Positions 1 to 9,429 of a stretch of DNA of 64,000 nucleotides are shown here, piece after piece. Positions within the stretch are counted from its first letter, which is position 1. Each line of letters starts with the position of its first letter. The translations under genes were made by a program, and so were the position numbers. Source of the stretch: Altererythrobacter sp. (lineage in GTDB: Bacteria > Pseudomonadota > Alphaproteobacteria > Sphingomonadales > Sphingomonadaceae). The stretch covers positions 1 to 64,000 of the forward strand of contig JAFKFN010000010.1 of the NCBI GenBank assembly GCA_017308255.1, given 5' to 3'. The notes beneath the pieces were generated by a model. It saw only the letters and a list, made by a program, of their open reading frames with translations, did no database searches and was not told where the DNA came from.

Positions 1-20
1 CGCTACGCTCGCAATGACGA
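1..20. repeat. Partial intergenic repeat, family B (right arm)
   Basis: The first 20 bases are identical to the right end of the complete element at 38494-38598, including the terminal CTCGCAATGAC arm. The rest of this copy lies outside the window. It is a dispersed sphingomonad-type intergenic palindrome and encodes nothing visible. Confidence 0.7.
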
Positions 21-84
21 GTCAAGGATAGGTGATCATGGCCTGTCGCGCTTGCGGGAGGGGCCACGGGGGCCTGTTATCGGA

Positions 85-108
85 AAGGGGGTCCTTCTCG
101 GCCCCCTT
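85..108 (-). terminator. Hairpin after purQ
   Basis: A perfect 7-bp inverted repeat (AAGGGGG at 85-91, CCCCCTT at 102-108) with a 10-nt loop starts 8 bases beyond the purQ stop. Read on the minus strand the stem is followed by only a short T stretch, so termination is likely but not certain. Confidence 0.5.
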
Positions 109-115
109 AACAGCC

Positions 116-793
116 TCACGCCTCGGCCAGCCCGCGCACCGCGCTTTCGAACAGCGCCCGGCCGTCGGTGCCGCCCAGCTCGGGCTCGATCGCCCGTTCC
201 GGATGGGGCATCATGCCCAGAACGTTGCCGGTTTCGTTCAGCACGCCGGCGATCCTGCGCTGCGAACCGTTGACCTCTTCGGCATAGCGGAACGCCACCC
301 GGCCTTCGCCCTCGATCCGGTCCAGCGTGGCCTCGTCGGCGAAATAGTTGCCGTCATGATGCGCCACCGGAAGATGGATCGTTGAGCCGGCCTCATAGCC
401 TGCGGTGAACAGCGACTGGCTGTTCTCCACCAGTAGCGGCGCGGTGCGGCATGTGAAGGTGAGCTGGGCGTTGCGCATCAGCGCGCCGGGCAGCAGGCCG
501 CTCTCGGCCAGGATCTGGAAGCCGTTGCAGATGCCCAGCACCGGCACGCCGCGCTTTGCCTGCTCCACCACCGCGCGCATCACCGGGCTTTGCGCTGCGA
601 TCGATCCGCAGCGCAGGTAATCGCCATAGGAAAACCCGCCCGGCACGGCGATGAAATCGAGCCGCTCGGGCAAGTCCGCGTCACCGTGCCACACGCGCAG
701 CGCCGGCGTGCCCGAAACCTTCTCCAGCGCCAGTGCCAGGTCGCGGTCGCAGTTGGAGCCGGGGAACGTGATCACGGCCGCGCGGAACGCCAT
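116..793 (-). CDS. purQ: Phosphoribosylformylglycinamidine synthase subunit PurQ
   Basis: Glutaminase subunit of FGAM synthase, which supplies ammonia to PurL in the fourth step of de novo IMP synthesis in the cytoplasm. The 225-aa product begins [19 protein letters not shown] as PurQ proteins do, has the class I amidotransferase nucleophile in VLGICNGFQ (Cys89) and the His-Glu pair in PHPERA near the end. A longer frame runs upstream to 859, but the ATG at 793 matches the family N-terminus and overlaps the purS stop by one base (TGATG), the usual sign of translational coupling. purL is not in the window; only 115 bp lie downstream. Confidence 0.96.
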   Translation of the reverse strand: MAFRAAVITFPGSNCDRDLALALEKVSGTPALRVWHGDADLPERLDFIAVPGGFSYGDYLRCGSIAAQSPVMRAVVEQAKRGVPVLGICNGFQILAESGLLPGALMRNAQLTFTCRTAPLLVENSQSLFTAGYEAGSTIHLPVAHHDGNYFADEATLDRIEGEGRVAFRYAEEVNGSQRRIAGVLNETGNVLGMMPHPERAIEPELGGTDGRALFESAVRGLAEA

Positions 794-1032
794 CACGCCG
801 TCTCCAGCTTCTCGATGCGGTAGTTTTCGATCACCATGTTGGCCAGCAGCTTGCGGCACATGTCGTCGATCACGGCATCGCTGGTGCCGTCTGCCACGTC
901 CAGCTCGATCAGCCGGCCGACGCGCACGTCCTCGATCCCGGTGAAGCCGAGCCCTTCCAGCGCATGGTGCACGGCGCGCCCTTGCGGATCGAGCACGCCG
1001 GGCTTGAGGCTGACCCGAACGATGACCTTCAT
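793..1032 (-). CDS. purS: Phosphoribosylformylglycinamidine synthase subunit PurS
   Basis: Small 79-aa subunit that bridges PurQ and PurL in the three-part FGAM synthase of alphaproteobacteria and Gram-positives. The N-terminus [18 protein letters not shown] and the segment [12 protein letters not shown] are characteristic of the family, and the length is normal. It is immediately followed by purQ with overlapping stop and start codons, so the two form one operon. purC, usually close by, lies about 4.2 kb upstream on the same strand and is separated by unrelated genes. Confidence 0.95.
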   Translation of the reverse strand: MKVIVRVSLKPGVLDPQGRAVHHALEGLGFTGIEDVRVGRLIELDVADGTSDAVIDDMCRKLLANMVIENYRIEKLETA

Positions 1033-1292
1033 GGGATGCGGACCTTCATGCGAAACGGCTTTCCTGCGCGCTGTGGGAGTCAGGAAAGCCTATGGCGATT
1101 GAGGGGAACGGGAACAAGGGGGTGGGGCGATTCCTCTGCATCGAAAGCCCGGCGTAGCCCAGGGGCATCGAAAGCTTGGGAAGGTGCGCCTTGGCCCGCC
1201 GCAGCCATTGCTTGTCGCTGGCGGTTCGCGCTCCTATCCCGCATCCTGAAACCCTGGGATGCGTCGATCCCCAATATCGATACCGAGGTCCG

Positions 1293-2084
1293 TTGATCCG
1301 CTTGCGCCTTGTTCCAGCCGGTGCCCTTTCCGAGCGGTTCCGCACGGAGGCGGGACGGCGCGCCCTGGGGATATTCGCGGCTCTGCTGTTCGAAGCGGTG
1401 CTATTGCTGCTGTTGCTTTCGCTGGGCCAGTCGAAGGCTCCACCTGAAAAGCGCTCGACCCTGGTGAACATCACGGTGAATCGGGAGCCGGAGCCCGAGC
1501 CCGCCACGAACCCCGAACCGGAAGCGCGCCGGGATGAGCGCCCGGTGCCGAAGACGCCCGAACCGCCACTGCCCGCGCCAGCGCCCGCGCCGCAAGCGGT
1601 CGCCGTGGCACCTCCGGTATCGCCGCCGCCTATTCCTGTCGTGCCTGCGCCCGCCGCGCCCGCTACCCCGCGGCCCGTGCAGGCAGTCATCAAAGGCCAG
1701 GCATATGGACCGCCGGATACCGGCTCTCGCCCCTCCGACGATTCGACGCGGGTCGGCACCGCGCCGAATGGCGAACCGCTCTATGCCGCGAAATGGTATC
1801 GCGAGCCTTACGATGATGAGCTGCGCGGTTATCTGTCCACCGCGACCGGCCCGGGCTGGGGCCTGATCGCATGCCGCACGGCGCCGGATTATCGGGTGGA
1901 GGACTGTGTCGCACTGGAGGAACACCCGCTCGGCTCGATGATCAACCGCGCCATTCTGGCGGCCGCCTGGCAATTCAAGGTCCGCCCTCCGCGGCTCGGT
2001 GGCCGCTCGCTGGTCGGCGAATGGGTGCGGATCAGGATCGATTACGACATCACGCCGCAGCCGGCGCGGCGCGGGGCGCGCTGA
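1293..2084 (+). CDS. TonB-like energy transducer, proline-rich
   Basis: Probable inner-membrane anchored periplasmic protein of 263 aa that could pass proton-motive-force energy to TonB-dependent receptors. Seen: one hydrophobic segment near residues 24-44, a long Pro/Glu/Ala-rich spacer (about residues 60-135, PEPEP and PAPAPAP runs), then a folded C-terminal domain with GWGLIACR, Cys residues and a terminal VRIRIDYD strand. That order is the TonB plan, but the C-terminal domain is not classical E. coli TonB. I place the start at a TTG at 1293 preceded by GAGG; the open frame continues to 1176 without a convincing start. It ends 7 bp before the convergent M16 protease gene. No ExbB/ExbD gene is nearby. 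Confidence 0.6.
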   Translation: MIRLRLVPAGALSERFRTEAGRRALGIFAALLFEAVLLLLLLSLGQSKAPPEKRSTLVNITVNREPEPEPATNPEPEARRDERPVPKTPEPPLPAPAPAPQAVAVAPPVSPPPIPVVPAPAAPATPRPVQAVIKGQAYGPPDTGSRPSDDSTRVGTAPNGEPLYAAKWYREPYDDELRGYLSTATGPGWGLIACRTAPDYRVEDCVALEEHPLGSMINRAILAAAWQFKVRPPRLGGRSLVGEWVRIRIDYDITPQPARRGAR

Positions 2085-2091
2085 TCCGCGG

Positions 2092-4944
2092 TCAGTTTGC
2101 CGGGCTGCCGGCCTTCTCTCGCGGCAGCACGTCGATCTCCAGCCGCTCTTCCGGCTTGAGATAGCGCGCCGCCGCTGCGCGAATGTCCTCGCCCGTCAGC
2201 TTTTCCAGCGCCGCCTTGCCCTCCAAGAACCGGGTGATGTCCTCCAGCTGGCTCTGGGCGTGGTCCACCAGGGCCATCCAGCCGGCATTGGTCTTCAGCG
2301 CGTTGTCATAGGCTTCCAGCATCGGCCGGCGGGCGCGCAGGAGGACATCGTCGTCCACCGGCTTGGCGATCGCTGTGCGCACGGTGTCCAGCATGGCTTC
2401 GCGCGTGGCCTCCACCTCGCTGGTGGCGACCTGGGCGGCCAGCGTGAAATAGCCGAAATCGGGGTAGATCTTCGATTGGGTGGCATTGACGCCGGGCGAA
2501 TAGGTCTGCCCCAGCTCCTCGCGCAGCGTGTCGGTCAGCTCTACCTGGAGCACCCGTTCGAGCAGTTCGAGCCGGAGCACTTCGTCGAAATCGCTGTCAT
2601 CACGCGTCGGCCAGTCCATCCGCACGATCTCCTGGTCCGGCGCGCCGTCGTGGTAGATTACCCGGGCGCTGCGGTCGGCCGTGAAGCCGCGCTGGCGATT
2701 GGTGTCATAGGAACGGAACTCCGCCTCGCGCGCGGGCAGGGCACCCAGCGTCCTCGACGCCAGCGCGATGGCCTGGTCCTCGTCGAAATCGCCGACCAGC
2801 GCCAGTTCCAGCGCCCCGCGCGCCAGGCGGTCGGACAGCGCCTCGCGCAGCCTGGCAAAGTTGAGGCCGAGATAGGCATCTTCGGGCTGGAGCGTGAAGC
2901 GCGGGTCCGCATCGGAAATGATCCCGCCCAGCGCGTTGCTCAAGGCATTCTCCGGCGTGGCGGTGCGGCTGGCGAAGAAGTTCTCGATATTGCGGCGATA
3001 CTGGGCTTCCGCTTGCGCGCGATAGCCGGGGTCCGACAGCGCGGCGGTGAACAGCTGGAGCTGGAGCTCCAGATCGCGCGGGGTGGTGCTGCTCGACATG
3101 ACGAAGGACCGCTCTCCCGCGCCGACGCCGAAGCCCACGCTGCGGCCTGCCAGCAGCGTCTGCAATTCGTCCGAGGTGTACTTGCCCAGGCCGCCGATCG
3201 GCAGATAGCCCACCAGGGCCACGGCCAGCGGATCCTCGCGCGTGTTGAGCAGCTGGCCGCCATCGATGTTGAGCTGCACCGCCACCCGGTCCTGCTGCAG
3301 ATCGGTGCGCTTGAGATTGAGCTTGAGGCCGTTGGAGAACACGACTTCGCGGATGCCCAGGCGCGGCTCCACCCGGTCGGAAACGACCGTGCCGGGCGGG
3401 CCGAAGTCGGTATAATCCCATTGGCCAAGCTCGGCGGCGTTGCCGGCGATAAGCGGGGCGGCCATGCCCTGATCCCACGCCGCGCGCAGCGCCTGGGTGC
3501 CGCCTTGCGGCGCCGTGCGGCCTTCGAAGCGGATCAGCGGATCGTCCAGCGGAACGATCTCTTCCTTGAGGGAGGCCAGCACGCTCTGCGGTGTGATCTC
3601 GGGCAAGTGATCGAGGAAACGCTTGAGCGCGCTTGCCGGGGTGGTCGGCACCTGGCCGTCCTGCAGCAGCGACAGCGCGCCGGTGATGAAGGCGGCGTTC
3701 GGCCGGGTATCGGCGCCGGCGGCGTTGTTTTCCAGCGCCGCGCGCAAGTTGGCCAGTTGCTCGTCCACCTCGGCCTGGGTGAAGCCCTGTTCCATTGCGC
3801 GGCGATATTCGGCCTGCGCGGCGGCCAGCGCGCGGGGCCATTCGCCGTCGCCGGTCTCGATCATCAGATTGGTGGTTCGGCCGGCCTTGAATACCTGCGA
3901 TGTGCTGATCGAAGCGCCGCGGAACGGCGGGTTCTCGCCTCTGGCAAGGCGCAGAAGGCGGCGGTTGATGATGCCATAGCCCAGCTGGCGGCGCACGTTG
4001 CTTTCGCGGAAGGCCAGGGTGTCGGTATCGTCCAGCCAAGGCCCGTTCTTCGATACGGTGATCTGTTCGGCAAGCGCGGGATCGACGTAGATGTCCGTCT
4101 CGCCGGCCAGATCGGTGCGGATCGGGCCGGGATCGGCGGCGGGCACCAGCGGCTGGGCCTGCCAGCTCGAAAAGTGCTTGCGGATCGCCGCTTCGGCGGC
4201 ATCGGGATCGAAATCGCCCACCACGATCACCGCGGTGTTTTCGGGCCGATAGATGCGCCGATAAAGTTCGCGCAGCTTTTCCGGCGTGGCGGATTGGATC
4301 GATTCGCTGGTGCCGATCGGCAGCCGATCGGTGAAACGGGCGCCGGGATAGAGGAACTCGAGCCCATCCACCAGGTCGCGCAGCTGGTAGGTATCGCGCG
4401 TGCGCTTTTCGGAAAGGACCACGCCTTTCTCGCGCTGCACGGCGGCGGGATTGAAGCTCAGCTCGCTGGCCGTTTCGCGCATCAGCATCAGCGCCGTGTC
4501 GAGCAGCGCCGGATCGTTGCGGGGAAGATCCAGCTTGTAGATCGTGGCATCGAAATCGGTCGACGCATTGGTATCCGCGCCGAAGGCCAGCCCCTCGCGC
4601 TCCAGCAGCTTGATCATCTCGCCTTCGGGCACGTTGGTTGAACCGTTGAAGGCCATGTGTTCGATGAAATGGGCGTAGCCGCGTTCCGCGTCGGTTTCCG
4701 CGATGGAGCCGGCGTCGACCCAGAACTGGACCATGCCCGTGCCCTTGGGCGTGGCGTTCGGCCGGATGATATAGCGCATGCCGTTGTCCAGCCGGCCGAA
4801 GCGATAGGCGGGATCGGGCGGCAGGTCGCTCTTGGCGAAAGGCCATTCGTGCGCGGGCGCAACGGGGGCCGGTCCCGCACCCTCCTGGGCGAAGGCGGGC
4901 AGGCCGATGATGAGGAGGAAAGCAAGCAGCAGGCGGCGGATCAT
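2092..4944 (-). CDS. Secreted M16 family zinc metalloprotease
   Basis: A two-lobed pitrilysin-type peptidase of 950 aa, predicted to be exported and to degrade peptides in the periplasm. The start MIRRLLLAFLLIIGLPAFAQ is a clear signal peptide ending AFA-Q. The inverted zinc motif HFIEH (His92, Glu95, His96) lies in the N-terminal lobe, followed by the family pattern GSTNVPEGEM. The C-terminal half resembles the second, inactive M16 lobe. An upstream in-frame extension to 5043 has no signal-like sequence and is discarded. Convergent with the TonB-like gene and unrelated to the purine genes on either side. Substrate unknown. Confidence 0.9.
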   Translation of the reverse strand: MIRRLLLAFLLIIGLPAFAQEGAGPAPVAPAHEWPFAKSDLPPDPAYRFGRLDNGMRYIIRPNATPKGTGMVQFWVDAGSIAETDAERGYAHFIEHMAFNGSTNVPEGEMIKLLEREGLAFGADTNASTDFDATIYKLDLPRNDPALLDTALMLMRETASELSFNPAAVQREKGVVLSEKRTRDTYQLRDLVDGLEFLYPGARFTDRLPIGTSESIQSATPEKLRELYRRIYRPENTAVIVVGDFDPDAAEAAIRKHFSSWQAQPLVPAADPGPIRTDLAGETDIYVDPALAEQITVSKNGPWLDDTDTLAFRESNVRRQLGYGIINRRLLRLARGENPPFRGASISTSQVFKAGRTTNLMIETGDGEWPRALAAAQAEYRRAMEQGFTQAEVDEQLANLRAALENNAAGADTRPNAAFITGALSLLQDGQVPTTPASALKRFLDHLPEITPQSVLASLKEEIVPLDDPLIRFEGRTAPQGGTQALRAAWDQGMAAPLIAGNAAELGQWDYTDFGPPGTVVSDRVEPRLGIREVVFSNGLKLNLKRTDLQQDRVAVQLNIDGGQLLNTREDPLAVALVGYLPIGGLGKYTSDELQTLLAGRSVGFGVGAGERSFVMSSSTTPRDLELQLQLFTAALSDPGYRAQAEAQYRRNIENFFASRTATPENALSNALGGIISDADPRFTLQPEDAYLGLNFARLREALSDRLARGALELALVGDFDEDQAIALASRTLGALPAREAEFRSYDTNRQRGFTADRSARVIYHDGAPDQEIVRMDWPTRDDSDFDEVLRLELLERVLQVELTDTLREELGQTYSPGVNATQSKIYPDFGYFTLAAQVATSEVEATREAMLDTVRTAIAKPVDDDVLLRARRPMLEAYDNALKTNAGWMALVDHAQSQLEDITRFLEGKAALEKLTGEDIRAAAARYLKPEERLEIDVLPREKAGSPAN

Positions 4945-5124
4945 CGCCTTGCTTGTGACGGATGAATCCTTAACCGGCAATGGGGATGGCGGGCCTGTCA
5001 GGCCCCCGGCGGACCGCTTCCGCCCAGCCGAACGCGGCCACAAGCCGCCGCAAGTGCCGCGCAGGCATGGCCGATTTGCGTAATACCGCCTTCCGGACGG
5101 TGAGGGGATTTGGAGGCCCTCGTA

Positions 5125-5247
5125 ATGGAACTACGGATAGTCCTGGCCTATTTGCTGATCGCAGTGCTGGTCATGGGCGCGGTACTTCTGCTGCTGTATT
5201 TTCGGCGCCGGAAGCAACAGCGGCGGCGCAACCGGCGTTATTGGTAA
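5125..5247 (+). CDS. Small single-span membrane protein, 40 aa
   Basis: A short frame starting MELRIVLAYLLIAVLVMG: one hydrophobic segment (about residues 4-25) followed by a strongly basic tail with FRRRKQQRRRNRRYW. It has a good ribosome site (TGGAGG, 8 nt before the ATG) and a hairpin terminator 16 bp after its stop, so it looks like a real independent gene. The arrangement of one helix plus a cytoplasmic arginine cluster is typical of small regulatory membrane proteins. I do not recognise the family, and function is unknown. Confidence 0.6.
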   Translation: MELRIVLAYLLIAVLVMGAVLLLLYFRRRKQQRRRNRRYW

Positions 5248-5262
5248 ACGGAATTGGTTAAT

Positions 5263-5292
5263 GCCGCCCGTCTTGTGGCGGGCGGCCTTTAT
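5263..5292 (+). terminator. Rho-independent terminator of the 40-aa ORF
   Basis: A perfect 8-bp GC-rich stem (GCCGCCCG at 5263-5270 and CGGGCGGC at 5279-5286, 8-nt loop) is followed by CTTTATTT. It lies between the small ORF and the convergent end of purC and may serve both. Confidence 0.75.
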
Positions 5293-6089
5293 TTCTTCGG
5301 CTTGGGCGTGGTGCGCAGCTTGGATCGGTGGGCGGACAGGTCAAACACCTCGCCCGGGCCATTGTCGTCCTGCAACAGACCCAAGCGGCGGGCGACTTCC
5401 TGATAGGCTTCTTCCTCGCCGCCGAGGTCGCGGCGGAAGCGGTCCTTGTCCAGCTTTTCGCCGCTCGCCATGTCCCACAGGCGGCAATTGTCCGGGCTGA
5501 TCTCGTCGGCCAGGATCACGCGCGAATAGTCGCCGTCCCAGATGCGGCCGAACTCCAGCTTGAAATCGATCAGGCGGATGTTGATCGCGGCGAACATTCC
5601 GCACATGAAGTCGTTCACACGGATCGCCATGGCGGCGATATCCTGCATCTCGTCATTGTTGGCCCAGCCGAAGCAGGCGATATGCTCTTCGGCCACCATC
5701 GGGTCCTGCAACTCGTCGGACTTCAGGTAATACTCGATCAGGGTGTGGGGCAGCGGCTCGCCCTCTTCCATGCCCAGGCGCTTGGACAGCGATCCGGCGG
5801 CCACGTTGCGCACCACCACTTCCAGCGGAATGATCTCCACCTGGCGGACCAGTTGCTCGCGCATGTTCAGGCGGCGGATGAAGTGTGTCGGGATGCCGAT
5901 ATGGGCCAGCCGCAGGAAGACATGCTCGGAGATGCGGTTGTTGATCACCCCCTTGCCGTTGATCGTGCCCTTCTTCTGCGCGTTGAAGGCCGTGGCGTCA
6001 TCCTTGAAGTACTGGATGATCGTGCCCGGCTCAGGCCCTTCGTAGAGAATCTTGGCCTTGCCTTCATAGAGCTGGCGGCGGCGGGACAT
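5289..6089 (-). CDS. purC: SAICAR synthase (PurC)
   Basis: Phosphoribosylaminoimidazole-succinocarboxamide synthase joins CAIR and aspartate using ATP in purine synthesis. The product of 266 aa opens [18 protein letters not shown], the hallmark N-terminus, and carries the family segments [15 protein letters not shown] and the substrate loop around DFKLEFGR. Length is normal for alphaproteobacteria, with a short basic tail ending PKPKK. It is transcribed toward purS-purQ but a 4.2-kb stretch with the M16 protease and TonB-like gene intervenes. Divergent from the TonB receptor at 6250. Confidence 0.96.
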   Translation of the reverse strand: MSRRRQLYEGKAKILYEGPEPGTIIQYFKDDATAFNAQKKGTINGKGVINNRISEHVFLRLAHIGIPTHFIRRLNMREQLVRQVEIIPLEVVVRNVAAGSLSKRLGMEEGEPLPHTLIEYYLKSDELQDPMVAEEHIACFGWANNDEMQDIAAMAIRVNDFMCGMFAAINIRLIDFKLEFGRIWDGDYSRVILADEISPDNCRLWDMASGEKLDKDRFRRDLGGEEEAYQEVARRLGLLQDDNGPGEVFDLSAHRSKLRTTPKPKK

Positions 6090-6249
6090 GGCAAACCCTT
6101 CGAGGTGGAAAAACGGCGCCCCGGCAGAGCGGCTTTGCTCGGGCCGGGGCGCGAGCGGGCGCTATACACACTGGCGGCCGGCAAGGCAATTGCGACGGCG
6201 GGGCGGGGGCGCTAGGCGGCTGCCGGCAAAAAAACGGGATCGGGCCGCC

Positions 6250-9246
6250 ATGAGGATTTTCCGCACCACCACGTCGGTTTCGGCCGTCACGATCGCCGCC
6301 GTGCTGGCCGTTCCGGCCCTGGCGCAGGACGCCGGGCGGGACACTATCGTCGTCACCGGATCGCTGATCGGCGCCAGCCGCGAGGCGGCGCCCGCCCCGG
6401 TCGAGGTGATCAGCGCCGAGGAATTGGCGGCGCAAGGCTCCCCCTCCATGCTCGAGCTGACGAAGCGCCTGTCGGCCTCTGCCGGGGTGATGGGTGATGC
6501 CAGCCAGTTCGATCTGCGCAGTCAGTTCAACGAAGGCGTCGCCTCGATCAACCTGCGCGGACTGGGGCCGCAGCGCACGCTGGTGTTGCTCAATGGCCGG
6601 CGCCTCGCCTCCGTCGCTTCGGGCAACCTGCCGATGGTGGACGTCAACCTGATCCCGGCCGGCGCGCTGGAGCGGATCGAGATCCTCAAGGACGGCGCCG
6701 CCGCGACATACGGATCGGATGCGATCGGCGGCGTGGCGAACTTCATCACGCGCACGGACCAGCAGGGCTTCCTCGCCTCGGGCGATTACCGTTACGTCGA
6801 TGGCTCGGCGGGGGATTGGAACGCCGCGCTGTCCTGGGGCGGCCAGATCGGGCCTGCGCGGCTGCTGGTCTCGGGCGGCTATCATCGCCGGGGCGAACTC
6901 ACCGCGCTCGACCGGGATTTCACGCAGCTGTCCTATCCGGCGAATCCGCAAGGCGGCTGGTCGGGCGGCGGCTCTCCGGGCAACTTCGATTTCGACGGTA
7001 CCCTGAACGGCGTGCGCTTCGATGCCGATGAAGGCTGCGCCGATCTGGGCGGTTTCCGCTCGCTGCCCGGATCGAACGCGGACTTGTGCCAGACGCAGTA
7101 CCTCGGCTTCACCAACCTGGTCGAGCCGGAGGACCGCTATCAGCTTTTCGCCGATGCCGCGGTCGATCTGGCGGACGGCGTCTCGCTGCGCCTCACCGGG
7201 CTTTATGGCCGCACCGACACGGTGATGACCACCAGCCCCAGCTACCTGCCGACCATCGCCCCGTCGGCCAGCGCCGCGTTCGGGGGCGGCGGGCTGTTCG
7301 TCATCCCGCAATATGCGCCCGCTCTGATCGATTATTGCGCGCGCTTCGGGGCGGATGCGGGCTGCTCGGTCGATGGCGGGCGCGCGCCGCGGGAGCCGGC
7401 GCTGGCCTATCCGGTGCGGTTCCGCCCGGTGCTCATGGGCGGCAACCCGCTGTTCGACAACGCGCGGCAGACCGCCGTCGTGCCGCGCCATTCGGACCTC
7501 TATCAGTTCAGCGGCGAGTTGACCGCCGCGCTGACGCCGGCGATCGATCTTACCGCCGGCGTGACCTATTCCGAATACGATCGCTATTTCGAAGCGACCG
7601 ACAATTTCGTCGATCTGCTGCAGAACGCGCTGGCCGGCTTCGGCGGCGCTTCCTGCGCTTACGCGTCCCCCCAGTCGCGCGCCGGAATGACGCTGGCCGA
7701 ACTCGCGGCTGTCGCTGGGACGAATGGCTGCCACTACTTCAATCCATTCTCCACCGGCATCGCGGCCAATGCCCTCACCGGCGCGGCGAACCCGAGTTAT
7801 GCCGGCGCCGGCAATCCGCTCGGCCTCAGCCTCGAGCCGGGGGCGGGGCTGGTCAACGATGCCTCCACGCTCGGCGATTTCTACACCGTGATGCACCGCC
7901 AGGCGAACACCAGCCTGTGGGTCGCCGATCTGGTCGCCTCGGGGCTGACGGGGCTGGAATTGCCTGGCGGAGAGGTGGGTTTCGCCGTGGGCGCGCAATA
8001 CCGGCGCGACGGTTACCGGCGCACTTACAGCGCAGCCAACAACCTGGATGTCTATCCCTGCCCCGGATCGGTTCTGGACCCGGCCGCCACATGCGATCCG
8101 GAAGTGGGCGCGGTCGGCTTCCTCGGCGCCAACCGCGATGTCCAGGTATCGAGCGATGTCTGGGCACTGTTCGGCGAAGTGCGGCTGCCGATCAGTGACC
8201 GCGTGCAGGCGCAGCTTTCCGCCCGCTATGAAGATCACGGCCTGGCCGGATCGACTTTCGACCCCCAGGCGCGCGTCCGGATCGAGTTGACCGACTGGCT
8301 GGCGATCCGCGGCGGCGCGGGGACGACCTTCCGCGGCCCGCCGCCGCAGAACACCTTGTCCGACCTTGTAACGCTGACTTTCATCGGCGGCGCGTTCCGC
8401 CCAGTGGAACTGCTCGGCAATCCCGATCTCAAGCCGGAAAGCGCGACGACCTACAGCGCCGGCCTGCTGGTCGATCGCGGGGCCTTGCGCGCCAGCGTGG
8501 ATTACTGGCGCTACGATTTCCGGGGGCCGATCGAAAGCGAGCCGGTGAGCGGCATGGTCTCGGCCCTGTTCGGCGCCAGCGGAACGGCCAACTGCGGCAA
8601 TCCCGCCTATGCCGGGCTGGAGGCGCGCTTCACCTTCTCCGGCGGCCTGTGCTCGGCCGCCAATGTGCAGCGGCTGGCGACCTATGCGGTCAATTCGGCG
8701 GATGTTTCGACCAGCGGGGTGGATTTCCAGGCCAGCTACGACGCCAGGCTGGGCCCGGTGAAAGCGCAGGCGGGCGTCTCGGGCAGCTACGTGATCCACT
8801 ACGATGTCGATGACGTACTGGTGGAAGGCGTGCTGGTGCAGCCGGCCTATGACGCGGCCGGCCTGCTCAATTACCAGACCACGGCCTATCCGTTGCCGCG
8901 CCTCAAGGGGCAGGCGTGGGTGCAGGGGGCGCTGGGCGATCATTCGCTGCGGCTGCAAGTCAATTATGTCGACAGCTACCGGGACCAGCGCGGGGCGGAC
9001 GTGTTCGGGCCGAACGCCAGCGCGCTGGCCGGCGCCAGCGTCACGGCGGGCAAGACGATCGGCAGCTTCACCACGGTGGACGCCGTGTGGCGGTGGACCG
9101 TGTTTGATCGCACCACGGTCTCGCTGGCGCTGTACAATCTGTTCGATGCCGATCCGCCCTTCGCCCGGCTGGACCAGAACTTCGATCCCTTCACCGCCAG
9201 CCCGCTGGGCTTCACGGCCACGCTGGGATTGAGCCAGGCGTTCTGA
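6250..9246 (+). CDS. TonB-dependent outer-membrane receptor 1
   Basis: Outer-membrane active-transport receptor of 998 aa with a signal peptide (cleavage near PALAQ), an N-terminal TonB-box-like motif DTIVVTGS, a plug domain (INLRGLGPQRTLVLLNGRR, then GAAATYGSDAIGGVAN) and a long beta-barrel ending in an aromatic residue (GLSQAF). The plug form with RTLVLLNGRR is the CirA-like subclass common in sphingomonads, where substrates range from siderophores to oligosaccharides and aromatics; the ligand cannot be told from sequence. I use the ATG at 6250, since the upstream in-frame part lacks a signal. It stands alone, divergent from purC, and is followed by a repeat that may act as a terminator. 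Confidence 0.92.
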   Translation: MRIFRTTTSVSAVTIAAVLAVPALAQDAGRDTIVVTGSLIGASREAAPAPVEVISAEELAAQGSPSMLELTKRLSASAGVMGDASQFDLRSQFNEGVASINLRGLGPQRTLVLLNGRRLASVASGNLPMVDVNLIPAGALERIEILKDGAAATYGSDAIGGVANFITRTDQQGFLASGDYRYVDGSAGDWNAALSWGGQIGPARLLVSGGYHRRGELTALDRDFTQLSYPANPQGGWSGGGSPGNFDFDGTLNGVRFDADEGCADLGGFRSLPGSNADLCQTQYLGFTNLVEPEDRYQLFADAAVDLADGVSLRLTGLYGRTDTVMTTSPSYLPTIAPSASAAFGGGGLFVIPQYAPALIDYCARFGADAGCSVDGGRAPREPALAYPVRFRPVLMGGNPLFDNARQTAVVPRHSDLYQFSGELTAALTPAIDLTAGVTYSEYDRYFEATDNFVDLLQNALAGFGGASCAYASPQSRAGMTLAELAAVAGTNGCHYFNPFSTGIAANALTGAANPSYAGAGNPLGLSLEPGAGLVNDASTLGDFYTVMHRQANTSLWVADLVASGLTGLELPGGEVGFAVGAQYRRDGYRRTYSAANNLDVYPCPGSVLDPAATCDPEVGAVGFLGANRDVQVSSDVWALFGEVRLPISDRVQAQLSARYEDHGLAGSTFDPQARVRIELTDWLAIRGGAGTTFRGPPPQNTLSDLVTLTFIGGAFRPVELLGNPDLKPESATTYSAGLLVDRGALRASVDYWRYDFRGPIESEPVSGMVSALFGASGTANCGNPAYAGLEARFTFSGGLCSAANVQRLATYAVNSADVSTSGVDFQASYDARLGPVKAQAGVSGSYVIHYDVDDVLVEGVLVQPAYDAAGLLNYQTTAYPLPRLKGQAWVQGALGDHSLRLQVNYVDSYRDQRGADVFGPNASALAGASVTAGKTIGSFTTVDAVWRWTVFDRTTVSLALYNLFDADPPFARLDQNFDPFTASPLGFTATLGLSQAF

Positions 9247-9260
9247 TCTCCGCCAATCCC

Positions 9261-9341
9261 TCGTCATTCCCGCGAACGCGGGAACCCAGTCGGCTCTTGC
9301 GCAATGGCGCCCCTGGGTCCCCGCTTTCGCGGGGATGACGA
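9261..9341. repeat. Dispersed palindromic repeat, family A, copy 1
   Basis: An 81-bp element with terminal inverted arms: TCGTCATTCCCGCGAACGC on the left pairs with GCTTTCGCGGGGATGACGA on the right with two mismatches. The left half matches the copy at 26989-27070 almost exactly. It follows the stop of the TonB receptor and could fold as a transcript terminator. No coding content. Confidence 0.85.
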
Positions 9342-9429
9342 AAAGAGGTGGCGCGCCTCCTCCCGCATAAACAATTTCCACCCGCGCATGGCTTGTTCAT
9401 CGCGCGGGGCGTAGGCATTGCATGCCCCC

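Noticed and set aside
1999-4641. 880-codon plus-strand ORF opposite the M16 protease
   Set aside because: Antisense shadow from GC-rich codon bias; low-complexity Arg/Gly/Ala composition, while the minus strand encodes a complete signal peptide and zinc motif.
6064-9381. 1105-codon minus-strand ORF opposite TonB receptor 1
   Set aside because: Same artefact; no domain or ribosome site, and the plus strand encodes all receptor motifs.
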